This document shows, piece by piece, positions 33,969 through 43,516 of a stretch of 64,000 bases of DNA. Below the pieces are notes generated by a model. It did not search any database, had not been told where the DNA came from, and saw nothing but the letters and a program-made list of their open reading frames with translations. Position 1 is the first letter of the stretch. Each line of letters begins with the position of its first letter. This DNA is from SHVO01 sp041905795 (GTDB lineage: Bacteria; Pseudomonadota; Alphaproteobacteria; Rhodospirillales; Rhodospirillaceae), in NCBI GenBank assembly GCA_041905795.1, contig JAYRKL010000015.1, positions 37,066 to 101,065 on the forward strand, written 5' to 3'. Position numbers and translations under genes: made by a program.

Positions 33969-35523
33969 CACCGGATATGCCAGCACCGCGAGCGGCACCA
34001 CACCCGCGGCGAGCGGCCGTTTCTCGCGGTCGCTGCGCGTGCAGCTCACCGCATTGGTGGTGGTGTTCCTGGCGCTGCCGATCCTGCTCTATTCGGTGTT
34101 CGCCTCGGCCGACCGCGAGCGCCAGAAACTGCTGCTGGACGCGGTGCAGACCTCCGGCGCCATGGTCGGCAAGGCGCTGGCGCCCGCGCTCAAGGACATG
34201 AAGCCGGGCGACTTCGCCAAGCTCTCGGCCGAACTCGCGCGCTTCGCGGCGCCGCGCCAGAACATCAAACTGCTTTTCAAACCTAACGGCATCGGCGACA
34301 CCGCCGGCTTCTTCTATGTCGCCAGCGCGCCGGACGTGCCGAACGCGGAAATGCAGGAAGAACGCGCCTTCCTCGCCGGCATCGGCGTGCTGGATAAACT
34401 GGGCCAGAGCTGCAGCGGCGACATCGCCTTGAGCGAACAGGTGCCGCGCCCAAGGGAAAAAGGCGCCGGCGCCATCCTGACCTCGGTGACGCCGGTCCAG
34501 AGCGCCGCCGGCTGCTGGGGCGTGGTGGTGGCGCTGGACGCGGGCGCGCTCGGCCCGGCCGGCGACAAACCCTATTGGATGCGCGCCGCGACCCGCATCG
34601 CCGGGATCGTCTATGCGGTCATGGCGGTCCTGGCCCTGGCGATCATCCGGGCGGTGTGGTCCAACCTGCGGCGCTTCAGGAACGTGGCCGGGATCATCGA
34701 GCGCGGCGTCTCGTTCGAGGAATCCTCCACCGTGCCGGAACTGGCGGCGATTGGGCGCGAGTTCGACGCCATGGTGCACCGCCTCACCCGCGTCGCCGAT
34801 CTCATCCGCGACGCCGCCGAGGACAACGCCCACGCCTTCAAGGGCCCCATCGCCGTGATCCGCCAGGCGGTGGAACTGGTGCGTCCCGCCACCGGGGACG
34901 CCGAGACCGGGCTCGCGGCCATCTCGGCCTCGTTGGACCGCCTCGACGGCCTGGTGCAATCGGCGCGGCGGATCGATAGCGCCACCGCCGAACTGCTGGA
35001 CGTGGGCCATGCCCGCATCGACCTCACGTCTTTGGTGCGCGCCTTCGCCGCCGACTACGGCACCATGATCGGCGGCACCGGAACCGGCGCGCAGCTGGCG
35101 GTCGACGCTGTCGCCGGCGTCCAGGTGGAAGGCCGCGCCGACCTGATCGAGACCATCCTCGAGAACCTGGTGGAGAACGCGCTGTCGTTCTCGCCGCCGG
35201 GCGGGCGCGTGCTGGTGGAACTCAAGGTCGAGAACCTCGGCGCCAGCCGCATCGCCGCGCTCAGCGTCGCCGACGAAGGCCCCGGCGTGCACCCCGGCCA
35301 GCTCGACGCCATCTTCGCGCGCTATTACTCGTCCCGCCCCGTCGCTGAAAAAAACGCGGCGGCAAAAGAAGGAGCCGATAAGAGCGGCAAAGACGGGACC
35401 CACTTCGGCATCGGCTTGTGGCTGGTGAAGCAGCACGCCATTGCCCTCGGCGGATCGGTGGCGGCGGCGGACCGTCCCGACGGCGGCCTCAAAGTGACGG
35501 TGCGCCTGCCCGTCAGGCGGTAG
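33961..35523 (+). CDS. Membrane sensor histidine kinase partner of 33225 regulator
   Basis: 520 aa. Membrane helices at about 27-47 and 208-229 enclose a 160-aa periplasmic sensor. HAMP linker follows. The acceptor is His291 in AHAFKGPIAVIRQ, with Ala where most kinases have Glu/Asp. N box LENLVENALSFS, G1 VADEGPGV, and an unusual Lys/Ala-rich insertion before G2 (FGIGLWLVKQH). The architecture resembles envelope-sensing kinases of alphaproteobacteria (ChvG group), but the match is not close. Confidence 0.9.
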   Translation: MPDTGYASTASGTTPAASGRFSRSLRVQLTALVVVFLALPILLYSVFASADRERQKLLLDAVQTSGAMVGKALAPALKDMKPGDFAKLSAELARFAAPRQNIKLLFKPNGIGDTAGFFYVASAPDVPNAEMQEERAFLAGIGVLDKLGQSCSGDIALSEQVPRPREKGAGAILTSVTPVQSAAGCWGVVVALDAGALGPAGDKPYWMRAATRIAGIVYAVMAVLALAIIRAVWSNLRRFRNVAGIIERGVSFEESSTVPELAAIGREFDAMVHRLTRVADLIRDAAEDNAHAFKGPIAVIRQAVELVRPATGDAETGLAAISASLDRLDGLVQSARRIDSATAELLDVGHARIDLTSLVRAFAADYGTMIGGTGTGAQLAVDAVAGVQVEGRADLIETILENLVENALSFSPPGGRVLVELKVENLGASRIAALSVADEGPGVHPGQLDAIFARYYSSRPVAEKNAAAKEGADKSGKDGTHFGIGLWLVKQHAIALGGSVAAADRPDGGLKVTVRLPVRR

Positions 35524-35937
35524 AAACTGGGTCGCGCAGCCGGGCCGATTCCGGGCCTCTGGAGTTAAGAAGCCCTCGCAAGAACGGCCGGCCGGGGTGT
35601 CGCGGCTGCGCTTTTTACCCTCTCTCGCGTGTGACCAACCCCCTGTTACATCTGGGGTTGTCTCCTAAACCGCGCCAACTCCTTGTTTTTTTCGCCTTTT
35701 CCGCAACCGGCATGGAATAATACGCGTATGTCTGGTGGCAGGCGATCCCGGGGATACGGGACTCACTTACGCGCAGGTTCAGGCTGGTGCGCACGTTCCC
35801 TGGAAGAGGCTGCCGGCAGACCGACAAATCCAAACAAGGTCCCAGAACGGGATCGCGGGCAGTCACCGAAACGTGGCTGTAGGGAGATGTCAACGCGAAG
35901 CCGGCACATGGGGGTGCCGGTGACATAGGGGCACAGA
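35524..35937. promoter_or_regulatory. Long leader/intergenic region upstream of the DUF1800 operon
   Basis: 414 bp without a credible gene. It contains ACATCTGGGGT (35648-35658), identical to a motif upstream of the DUF1592 operon and here inside an inverted repeat CAACCCC/GGGGTTG (35636-35660). A 7-bp hairpin CCGGCAC/GTGCCGG (35901-35920) lies 18 bp before the ATG, near the ribosome site AGGGG. No known riboswitch signature was recognised. A long 5' UTR is possible. Confidence 0.45.
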
Positions 35938-37548
35938 ATGCTTCCCAGCCAACAGAGCTTCGAGCGCCGCGCGCTCAATCGCGTCACCTTCGGCGCCCGC
36001 GATCTCGATGAAAAATATGTGCAGATGATCGGCTGGCCCGCCTGGGTCAACGAGCAGCTGGCGGCGCCTCCGGGCGACGATCCCGAGCTGGCGGCGTTCC
36101 TCGCCACCCAGACCATGCACATCGAATACGCGGCCGCCGCCGACACGTCCAACGGCAACTGGCCCGCGGTCAAGGAAGAGCGCCCGCTGGTGGCGCTCGG
36201 CTTCTCCACCGCCGACCTGTGGTCGCTCTACGCCGGCCAGAGCACCGCCGTGCCCTCGACCGAGATCTTCCGCGTGCGCCAGGAACTGGCCGCCGCCACC
36301 TGGATCCGCAACGCGCACTCCAAGTACCAGCTGCGCGAGTTCATGGCCGACTTCTGGCACAACCACTTCAACATCGGCAAAGGCGCGCGCGAGACCGCGA
36401 CCGTCGAGCTGCCGATCTATGACCGCGACGTCATCCGGCCCAACGTGTTCGGTAATTTCCGCGACTTCCTGCACGCGGTCGCGCGCTCGACCTCGATGCA
36501 GATCTACCTCGACAACTGGCTGTCGCGCGCCACCACGCCGAACGAGAACTACAGCCGCGAGGTGCTGGAGCTGCACACCCTGGGCGCCGACGTCTACCTC
36601 GGCATCGTCAACTCCGACGCGCCCTCGGTGCAGGCCGGCCCCTACCTGGTGACCGCGGGCTTCACCGACGCCGACATCACCCAGGCCAGCCGCGCGCTGT
36701 CCGGCTGGACCGTCGCCAACGGCCAGTATGTCAGCGCCGGCAAGGTGCTGCCCATGACCGGCGAGTTCGCCTATGACGCCGCCATGCACAACACCCAGGC
36801 CGGCATGTTCATGGGCATGGACCTGTCCAAGCTCACCAACGCGATGGCCCAGGGCAACCGCGTGCTGGATATCGCCGCCTACCACCCGGCCACCGCCAAG
36901 TTCATCTGCAAGAAGCTGTGCACCCGCATCTTCGGCGAAGGCTATCCGCAGAACGCCTATATCCGCGCCTATAACGCCTGGATGAACAACCAGGACATGC
37001 CCAACCAGATCGCCCAGGTGCTGCGCGCCATCCTCGTCGACAGCAACGAGATCGGCGTGCTGCCGGCCACCAAGCTGCGCCGCCCGTACGAGCACCTGAT
37101 CGCCCTGTTCCGGGCGACCGACATGGTGGTCAACGCCGGCACCACCATGACCTCGGCCTTCGACCCGGTGACCGACTTCCTGTTCGCCTGGACGCCGCCC
37201 AACGGCCGACCCGACGACAACGCCTACTGGCTGACCACCGGTGCGCTGCTGACGGTGTGGAACAACGCCATGACCTGGCCGGCCAACAGCGCCATCAAGA
37301 CCACCCTCTCCGCCCAGACGCCGTCGTCCGCCAAGGTCACGGTCGCCGCCATGGTGGAATACTGGGTGGGCCGCATGATCGGCTTCGCGCTGCCGACCAC
37401 GTCGACCGCAGCACTCACCACCGACAGCGGCATTGCCGCCCTGCCGCTCCAGGCGCGCACCTCGACCACCAACGCCACCACGCTTGAGAACGCCTATCGC
37501 CGCCTCGTGGGCCTGATCGCCCAGGCACCCGAGTTCATGTACCGGTAG
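35938..37548 (+). CDS. DUF1800 family protein
   Basis: 536 aa. It has the DUF1800 opening RRALNRVTFGARDLD, the conserved LREFMADFWHNHFNI (about 130-145) and later LELHTLGADV. DUF1800 genes nearly always precede DUF1501 genes, as here (12-bp gap). No clear signal peptide is present at the chosen ATG, although the partner has a Tat signal, so co-export by the partner is possible. Biochemical role not established. Confidence 0.87.
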   Translation: MLPSQQSFERRALNRVTFGARDLDEKYVQMIGWPAWVNEQLAAPPGDDPELAAFLATQTMHIEYAAAADTSNGNWPAVKEERPLVALGFSTADLWSLYAGQSTAVPSTEIFRVRQELAAATWIRNAHSKYQLREFMADFWHNHFNIGKGARETATVELPIYDRDVIRPNVFGNFRDFLHAVARSTSMQIYLDNWLSRATTPNENYSREVLELHTLGADVYLGIVNSDAPSVQAGPYLVTAGFTDADITQASRALSGWTVANGQYVSAGKVLPMTGEFAYDAAMHNTQAGMFMGMDLSKLTNAMAQGNRVLDIAAYHPATAKFICKKLCTRIFGEGYPQNAYIRAYNAWMNNQDMPNQIAQVLRAILVDSNEIGVLPATKLRRPYEHLIALFRATDMVVNAGTTMTSAFDPVTDFLFAWTPPNGRPDDNAYWLTTGALLTVWNNAMTWPANSAIKTTLSAQTPSSAKVTVAAMVEYWVGRMIGFALPTTSTAALTTDSGIAALPLQARTSTTNATTLENAYRRLVGLIAQAPEFMYR

Positions 37549-37560
37549 GAGGAAAGCGCG

Positions 37561-38823
37561 ATGAACGACATGCCTCACCATCATCACCACATCTCCCGTC
37601 GCGGCATCCTGGGCGGCGGCGCGGCCATGCTCACCCTGGGCGGCGGCTTGCGCGTCGCCTTCGGCGCCGACGTGCCGGTGGCGCTCGGCGGCACCGGAAC
37701 CGCGACCACCGAGAAACCCGCCGCCGGCAGCCCGATCCTGGTGGTGATCTTCTGCCGCTTCGGCCAGGACGGCCTGCAGCTGGTGGCGCCTTCGGGCGAT
37801 CCCAACTACATCGCCGCCCGCCCCACCATCCGCATCGGAGCCAGCAGCAGCTTCGGCCTTGGCACTCTCGACAACGTGGACATGTACTTCAACACCAACA
37901 TGCCGGAGCTGAAGGCGCTCTACGACGCCAAGCAGCTGGCGCCGATCGTCGCCGCCGGCGTGCCCACCAATATCCGCAGCCACTTCGAGGCCCAGGACAT
38001 GATGGAGCGCGGCGGCGCCGACGGCACCGCCCTGCCCGGCAACGGCTGGCTGGCGCGGCATATGAACCAGTTGAACCTCGCCACCGCGCTGTCGACGGTG
38101 GCGATTTCCACCAGCATGCCGACCTCGCTGATGGGCGATAACCAGGCGCTGGCGATCCCCAACCCGGCCAACTTCAACGTCTCGGGCGGCACCAACACCT
38201 CCAACGTCGTCCGCGGCCTGGTGCGCGGCACCACCGACTATGAAAAGAAGGCACTCGAGACCCTGGACGCCATCACCAACGTCCAGACCGCCTACCGCGC
38301 GCTCACCAACAACACCCAGACCGGCTATACCAACGGCGACCTGTCGACGCCGCTGCGCTCGCTGGCCACCCTGATCAAGATGAACGCCGGCGTCAGCGTC
38401 GCCACCGTGGACATGGGCGGCTGGGACCACCACCAGAACCTGACCGCCGCATTCACGACGCGGGCCCAGGAACTGTCGCGGTCGATCTCCGCCTTCTGGA
38501 ACGACCTGGGCTCCACCTACCAGCCGCAGGTGACCATCGTCACCATGACCGAGTTCGGCCGGCGCTTCACCGAGAACGCCAACCGCGGCCTCGACCATGG
38601 CTCGGCCTCGACCATGATGGTGGTGGCGAAGGACATGAACGGCGGAAAAATCTACGGCGAGTGGCCGGGCACCGCCGCCAACCAGCTGTTCGGCGGCGAC
38701 CTGGCCGTCACCACCGATTACCGCACGGTGCTCTCCGAGATTCTGGTCAAGCGCCACAGCGAAGCCAAGATCGCCAGCGTGTTCCCGAACGTGCCTTACA
38801 ACCCGCTCGGGTTGTTCGCTTAA
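37561..38823 (+). CDS. DUF1501 family protein, Tat-exported
   Basis: 420 aa. The N terminus has five consecutive His followed by SRRGILGGGAAML, a twin-arginine signal. The mature part is a DUF1501 (sulfatase-like fold) domain: LVVIFCRFGQDGLQLVAPSGDPNY, later VDMGGWDHHQNL and FGRRFTENANRGLDHG, whose Asp/His pairs resemble metal ligands. Partner of the upstream DUF1800 gene. Closed by a terminator. Confidence 0.88.
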   Translation: MNDMPHHHHHISRRGILGGGAAMLTLGGGLRVAFGADVPVALGGTGTATTEKPAAGSPILVVIFCRFGQDGLQLVAPSGDPNYIAARPTIRIGASSSFGLGTLDNVDMYFNTNMPELKALYDAKQLAPIVAAGVPTNIRSHFEAQDMMERGGADGTALPGNGWLARHMNQLNLATALSTVAISTSMPTSLMGDNQALAIPNPANFNVSGGTNTSNVVRGLVRGTTDYEKKALETLDAITNVQTAYRALTNNTQTGYTNGDLSTPLRSLATLIKMNAGVSVATVDMGGWDHHQNLTAAFTTRAQELSRSISAFWNDLGSTYQPQVTIVTMTEFGRRFTENANRGLDHGSASTMMVVAKDMNGGKIYGEWPGTAANQLFGGDLAVTTDYRTVLSEILVKRHSEAKIASVFPNVPYNPLGLFA

Positions 38824-38884
38824 GCTCAGTCTTCACAGCGACGGAAGGCCCGCGATACGTGCTTCTCCGTAGAGCGCGGCGATG

Positions 38885-38926
38885 GGCCGGGTCCAGCCAG
38901 GGGTGGTGGATCCGGCCTTCTCTTTT
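38885..38926 (+). terminator. Rho-independent terminator of the DUF1800-DUF1501 operon
   Basis: 11-bp stem GGCCGGGTCCA / TGGATCCGGCC (one G-U) with an 11-nt loop, then TTCTCTTTT. Confidence 0.8.
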
Positions 38927-39669
38927 CAGCCCAAATCTTTCTTGAACCGCGACGCCGCGTTGCCTGGAAAGCTGTAAGGCCCGGTGTGGGTCAGCGTGCT
39001 GGCGCGGTCCAGCCACAGGTCCCCGCCCAGTTTCCGCCAGCGCCGGCAGAAGGCGTAATCCTCGCTGAGGTAAGCGCCGGCTTCGTCGATCATGCAGTCG
39101 AACAGGGCGTAGAGATTCTCGCTCGGCGGGGACGGCGGAAAACTCTGCACGCTTCTGAACCTGGTCTCCGGATACGCCGCGATCATCCTCAGGAGCGCCG
39201 CGCGCGCGATCAGCAGGAAGCCGGTGCCGGCATACTCCGCCGCGGCGAAGGCGCCGTCGGTTTTTCCGCCCTCGGCCAATTTCCCCACATACACCAGGCC
39301 GGCTTCCGCCAGCGGTTCCTGGTTGTTCACGGCGCGCTCCGGGATCGCCGCCCAGTCGATGGACTTCACCGGGTAGGTGGCCGCCGCCATGTCCTTGCCG
39401 GCGGCCAGCAGGCGCGCCACCTGTTCGGGCGGAAACGAGATGTCGGCATCGATGAACAGGAGGTGGGTGGCGGCGGGCTCGTCGAGCATGGCGGCGACGA
39501 TGGCGGCGCGGGCGCGGGTGATCAGCGCATCGTTGGCCAGCAGGTTGAGCCCGAACCGCACGCCCATGGCAGCGGCGCGGTCCATCAGGCCGACCACGGA
39601 ATTCATATAGCCGTGCGTGACAAGCCCGCCGTAGCAGGGCGTGCCGATGATGATGAAGGGCTTGGTCAT
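38926..39669 (-). CDS. Glycosyltransferase-like protein (GT-A fold, family 2 related)
   Basis: 247 aa from ATG 39669. Begins MTKPFIIIGTPCYGGLVTHGY, then the GT-A style DXD-like motif LLFIDADISFPPEQVARLL near 92-110. ALFDCMIDEAGAYLSEDYAFCRRW near the end is a plausible acceptor/ED motif. Such proteins are found in glycan or phage-encoded modification contexts; donor and acceptor unknown. No membrane helix. Confidence 0.78.
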   Translation of the reverse strand: MTKPFIIIGTPCYGGLVTHGYMNSVVGLMDRAAAMGVRFGLNLLANDALITRARAAIVAAMLDEPAATHLLFIDADISFPPEQVARLLAAGKDMAAATYPVKSIDWAAIPERAVNNQEPLAEAGLVYVGKLAEGGKTDGAFAAAEYAGTGFLLIARAALLRMIAAYPETRFRSVQSFPPSPPSENLYALFDCMIDEAGAYLSEDYAFCRRWRKLGGDLWLDRASTLTHTGPYSFPGNAASRFKKDLG

Positions 39670-39761
39670 ACGGTGTTCCCCCAAACCTTCACCCTAACAC
39701 CGGGTGACGGCGGCCTTAAACGCTGTGTACCATGGCGCAGCAGCTTGGGGAGGCCGCCTGC

Positions 39762-41198
39762 ATGACCACCGACCGCCGCACCGCTCTTTTAGGTGTTTTA
39801 GGAGCTGTTTTGGCGCCACTGGTCCCGACCGCGCGCGCGGCGGACACCGCCGCCGCCAAGGACGTCACCCTTACTCTCGCCCGCTATGCGGTGAAAGCCG
39901 GCGGCGCGTCCATTCCCGCCGCGGTGCGCAAGGAAGGCGTGCGCACCCTGGTCAACTGGCTGGGCGCGGCCTTGGGCGGCAGCGGCCATGAGGCCGTGGC
40001 CCATGCGGTGGCCGCCCTGGCCCCGCTGTCCGGTCCGGCGCAAGCAAGTTTGATCGGCCGCAAGGAGCGTTTCGATGTGCGCACGAGCGCCTTCATCAAC
40101 GGCATCGCCAGCCACGTGCTGGACTACGACGACACCCACCTCAAGACCGTGATCCATCCTTCGGTCGTGATCTGCCCGGCCCTGCTGGCGGTGGCGGAGT
40201 GGAAACCGGTGCGCGGGGCGGATTTTCTCACCGCCCAGATCGTCGGCACCGAGGCGGCGCTCAGGATCGGCAACGCGGTCTACCCCAACCACTACGATGT
40301 CGGCTGGCACATCACCGGCACCGCCGGTGTGTTCGGCGCCGCCGTGGCGGTGGGGCGCCTGCTGGGCCTCAGCGAACAGCAGATGGTCTACGCCCTGGGC
40401 CTGGCGGCCTCGCAGCCGGTGGGCCTGCGCGAATCCTTCGGCTCCATGAACAAATCCTTCAACCCCGGCGCCGCCGCCAGCGCCGGCATTCTCGCGGCCT
40501 TGCTCGCCGCCAACGGTTTTGACAGTTCCCCCGGCATGATCGAGGCCAAGCGCGGCTGGGCCAACACGGTGTCGACCAAACAGGACTACCGCGAGATCAC
40601 CGAGGGCCTGGGCACCCGCTTCGAGGCCGCGCTCAACACCTACAAGCCCTTCCCCTGCGGCATCGTGTTGCACCCGCCCATCGACGCCGCGCTCAAGCTG
40701 CGCCGCGCCAACAGGATCGACCCCGCCGCCATCGACCGGGTGGAGCTGAAGGTGCATCCGCTGGTGCTGGAACTCACCGGCAAACCGGCTCCCGCCGACG
40801 GCCTGGAGAGCAAGTTCAGCGTCTATCACGCCGTGGCAGTAGCAATCATCGAGGGCGCCGCCGGCCTCAAGCAGTTCAGCGATCGCGCCGCCAAGGACCC
40901 CGCCGTCCTGGCGCTGCGGGACAAAGTGAAGCCGGTGGTGACGCCAGGCATCCACGAAGCCCAGGTGGACATGACCATCGTCATGAAGGACGGACATAAA
41001 TTCCACCAGTTCATCGAGCACGCGGTGGGCAGCGTCGAAGCGCCGCTCAGCGACGCCGACCTCGCCGCCAAGTTCACCGACCTCGCCGACGGCATCCTGC
41101 CCGCCGCTCAGGCCAAGAAGGCGATGGATGCGTGCTGGAACGTGGAGAAGCTGGCAAGCGCCGCGGAGATCGCGGCGGCGGCGCGGGCGAGCACGTAG
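39762..41198 (+). CDS. MmgE/PrpD family protein, exported
   Basis: 478 aa from ATG 39762 with GGGGAGG upstream; the earlier ATG at 39732 lacks a ribosome site. Unlike cytoplasmic 2-methylcitrate dehydratases it begins with a Tat-like signal (TDRRTALLGVLGAVLAPL..ARAAD). The body matches MmgE/PrpD (SHVLDYDDTHLKTVIHPS near 120-137, GSMNKSFNPGAAAS near 235-248). Probably a lyase/dehydratase-fold enzyme that works outside the cytoplasm; substrate not predicted. Confidence 0.87.
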   Translation: MTTDRRTALLGVLGAVLAPLVPTARAADTAAAKDVTLTLARYAVKAGGASIPAAVRKEGVRTLVNWLGAALGGSGHEAVAHAVAALAPLSGPAQASLIGRKERFDVRTSAFINGIASHVLDYDDTHLKTVIHPSVVICPALLAVAEWKPVRGADFLTAQIVGTEAALRIGNAVYPNHYDVGWHITGTAGVFGAAVAVGRLLGLSEQQMVYALGLAASQPVGLRESFGSMNKSFNPGAAASAGILAALLAANGFDSSPGMIEAKRGWANTVSTKQDYREITEGLGTRFEAALNTYKPFPCGIVLHPPIDAALKLRRANRIDPAAIDRVELKVHPLVLELTGKPAPADGLESKFSVYHAVAVAIIEGAAGLKQFSDRAAKDPAVLALRDKVKPVVTPGIHEAQVDMTIVMKDGHKFHQFIEHAVGSVEAPLSDADLAAKFTDLADGILPAAQAKKAMDACWNVEKLASAAEIAAAARAST

Positions 41199-41270
41199 TC
41201 CCGGAGGCAAGAGTGCGGTGTCGTCCTTGCGCCCTTCGGCCCAAGACTGACAAGAAACCGGAAAGTCAAA

Positions 41271-42575
41271 CTACCGCATCCTCAAAATAATCGCCTGATC
41301 GCTGGCCGGGTCGGTGTCCTTGCGCACCTTGGCCACGTCCTCCGCCTTCACCGTGCCGGGGGCGTTGTTGCCCCAGCCGGTGCGGATGAAGTTCACCACG
41401 TCGGCCACCTGCCGGTCATTCAGGATCACCCGGAACTGCACCATCCGGTAAGGATCGGGCTGGCCGTCCACCACCAGGCGCTGGGAGCCGTTGAGGGTCA
41501 CGTTGACCAATGACGCCGGATTCCGGTCGAGCACCGCCGGGTTGCCGGCGATGGGCGGTACGAACTCGGCTTTGCCCTTGCCGTCCATGCCGTGGCAGCC
41601 GGCGCATTGGACGGCGTAGACCTTCTCGCCCGGGGTCTTGTCGTCGGCGCCGATCAGGCGCTCGGTGGTCTTGGCGTCGTAGGCCGGCGCCTTCACGCCG
41701 GGGCGCGCGCCGGGCGTGAGGCTCTTGATGTAAGCCGCCATGCCCATGAGGTCCTCGTCGCTGAGGAACTGCGTCGAGTTGTTGATGACGTCGATCATCG
41801 TGCCGAAAGCGGCGGTGCCGGGGCCGTGGCCGGTTTTCAGGAAGGCGAACACATCGGCCTCGGTCCAGGCGGCCAGACCGTCGCCCTCGTCGCCGCGCAG
41901 GTTGGGGGCGGACCAGTGGTCCAGCTCGGCCCCCGACATGAAGACGCCCTCGTCTCCGGTCATGGCCTTTTCCTGGAAGAACAGGCCGCGCGGCGTATGG
42001 CAGCTGCCGCAATGGCCGAGGCCTTCCACCAGGTAGGCGCCGCGGTTCCAGCTCATGCCTTTTTCGGTCTTGGCGGTGTAGCCCTTGCCCGGCGTGAACA
42101 GCGCGTTCCACACCTTGAGCCCGGTGTTGAGCAGCCACGGCTTGTTCATCCACTCGGGCAGTTCCTTCCCGGCGTTGGCTTGTTTGACCGGCGCGACGCC
42201 TTCCATGAAGAACGTATAGAGCGCCTTCATGTCGTTGTCGGTCATATTGGCGTAGGACGGATAGGGCATGGCCGGGAACAGGTAGTGGCCGTCCCTGGCG
42301 ACGCCTTCGCGCATGGCGCGGTCGAAGTCCGCCAGGGTATAGGCGCCGATGCCGGTGTCCTTGTCGGGCGTGATGTTGGTGGTGGTGATGTTGCCGAACG
42401 GTGTCGCCATCTTCAGGCCGCCGGCGAAGGAGTCACCCCCCGGCGCGGTGTGGCAGACGATACAGTCACCCGCGCGGGCGACATATTCGCCCCGCGCGAG
42501 GTCTTCGGGCGCGGCCGCGCCCAAAGCCGGACCGGCCAGCAACACCGCGGCGGCGGCGAAGACTTTCGGCATCAT
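41271..42575 (-). CDS. Tri-haem cytochrome c subunit of a membrane dehydrogenase
   Basis: 434 aa with a signal peptide (first of two ATGs at 42575). Three c-type haem sites: CIVCH (38-42), CGSCH (189-193) and CAGCH (324-328). Spacing and sequence match the cytochrome subunits of alcohol/gluconate-type dehydrogenases (GMCL), which pass electrons from a periplasmic flavo- or quinoprotein to ubiquinone. The dehydrogenase subunits are not adjacent, so it is an orphan or serves another enzyme. Confidence 0.9.
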   Translation of the reverse strand: MMPKVFAAAAVLLAGPALGAAAPEDLARGEYVARAGDCIVCHTAPGGDSFAGGLKMATPFGNITTTNITPDKDTGIGAYTLADFDRAMREGVARDGHYLFPAMPYPSYANMTDNDMKALYTFFMEGVAPVKQANAGKELPEWMNKPWLLNTGLKVWNALFTPGKGYTAKTEKGMSWNRGAYLVEGLGHCGSCHTPRGLFFQEKAMTGDEGVFMSGAELDHWSAPNLRGDEGDGLAAWTEADVFAFLKTGHGPGTAAFGTMIDVINNSTQFLSDEDLMGMAAYIKSLTPGARPGVKAPAYDAKTTERLIGADDKTPGEKVYAVQCAGCHGMDGKGKAEFVPPIAGNPAVLDRNPASLVNVTLNGSQRLVVDGQPDPYRMVQFRVILNDRQVADVVNFIRTGWGNNAPGTVKAEDVAKVRKDTDPASDQAIILRMR

Positions 42576-42704
42576 GGGTGAAGCTCCCTTCCCCGGTGGC
42601 TGCGCCCCGTGACGGGCGGCGCATGCCAGATACGCGTGCAGGGTGATGGGGCCGGCCCGCCGGGTCAAGGACGCAAACACCGGCGCCGCGTCACACCGGC
42701 GGGA

Positions 42705-43505
42705 TTATTGCGTATCGGTCAGCGCCTTGTTGAGCATGGCGCCGAGGCGGACACCGGCGCGCGCCAGGCGGCCCATCACCACCGGCTGTTCCACATGGAG
42801 ATAGTTGGGGCCGTAGGTGAACGGCGCGAACTGCATGCCGTAATAGCTTATCGGCGAGAGCGCGGCGGCGAGCGATTCATTGGCCCAGTCCTGCGGGGCC
42901 GTGGCGGTCCAGGCGGCGCGGTCGGCGGCGTCGAGGTCATCCTCGAGGTCGGTGACGATGGTGCGCCAGGGGCGGCCGTCGCGGGCGATGAGGCCGCTTT
43001 CCCAGACCGCATGCAGGTTCATCTCGCGGCCGTAGAAGTGGCCCTGGATGTCGCGGCCGTTGCGGTCCGAGGCGCGCGCCACGTTCAAGGGCTGGTGCAG
43101 GTCGCCGACCAGGTGAGCGAGCAGTTTCAGCGCCACGTCGGCGCCGGGGCCGCCGTGCTCCAGCGCGTCGTTCTGCGACATCACCTGGCCGAGCACGCAG
43201 TTCCGGTTGGGGCAATCGCGCGCCATATCGACGGCGGTGGCGTCGTCGGGCACCGCCAGCATGTGCCATCCGGCGGTCTCGGGGTGGGAGAGTTTGTAGT
43301 CATCGCCCCAGGCGCAGGCGTCCGCGAACTGGTCGCGGCCGTCCACGTCGAGGGTGGCCTTGACGCTGTCCCTGGCGCGTTGGCTGAGTTCATCCCAGGC
43401 GATGGCGCAGACGATGCGGTGGCCGTCCGGGCCCCAGGCCCTGGCGTGCGACGGGGCTGAGAGCGCCGCGAGCACAATCGCAAGCGCGGAGAGAACGCGG
43501 ATCAA
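42705..43505 (-). CDS. S1/P1-type secreted nuclease
   Basis: 266 aa from a TTG at 43505; no strong ribosome site, so the start is uncertain. Signal peptide ends SHARA, and the mature protein begins WGPDGH, with the N-terminal Trp whose amino group coordinates zinc in S1/P1 nucleases. Further zinc ligands lie in WGDDYK, WHMLAV, LLAHLVGDLHQPLNVA and NLHAVWE. It hydrolyses single-stranded DNA/RNA and 3'-nucleotides. Follows the WDTP-repeat gene after 11 bp. Confidence 0.9.
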   Translation of the reverse strand: MIRVLSALAIVLAALSAPSHARAWGPDGHRIVCAIAWDELSQRARDSVKATLDVDGRDQFADACAWGDDYKLSHPETAGWHMLAVPDDATAVDMARDCPNRNCVLGQVMSQNDALEHGGPGADVALKLLAHLVGDLHQPLNVARASDRNGRDIQGHFYGREMNLHAVWESGLIARDGRPWRTIVTDLEDDLDAADRAAWTATAPQDWANESLAAALSPISYYGMQFAPFTYGPNYLHVEQPVVMGRLARAGVRLGAMLNKALTDTQ

Positions 43506-43516
43506 GATCGGGCCCG

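Noticed and set aside
35524..35937. A riboswitch (cobalamin, glycine or c-di-GMP) in the DUF1800 leader
   Set aside because: None of the conserved core motifs I know for these classes was present.
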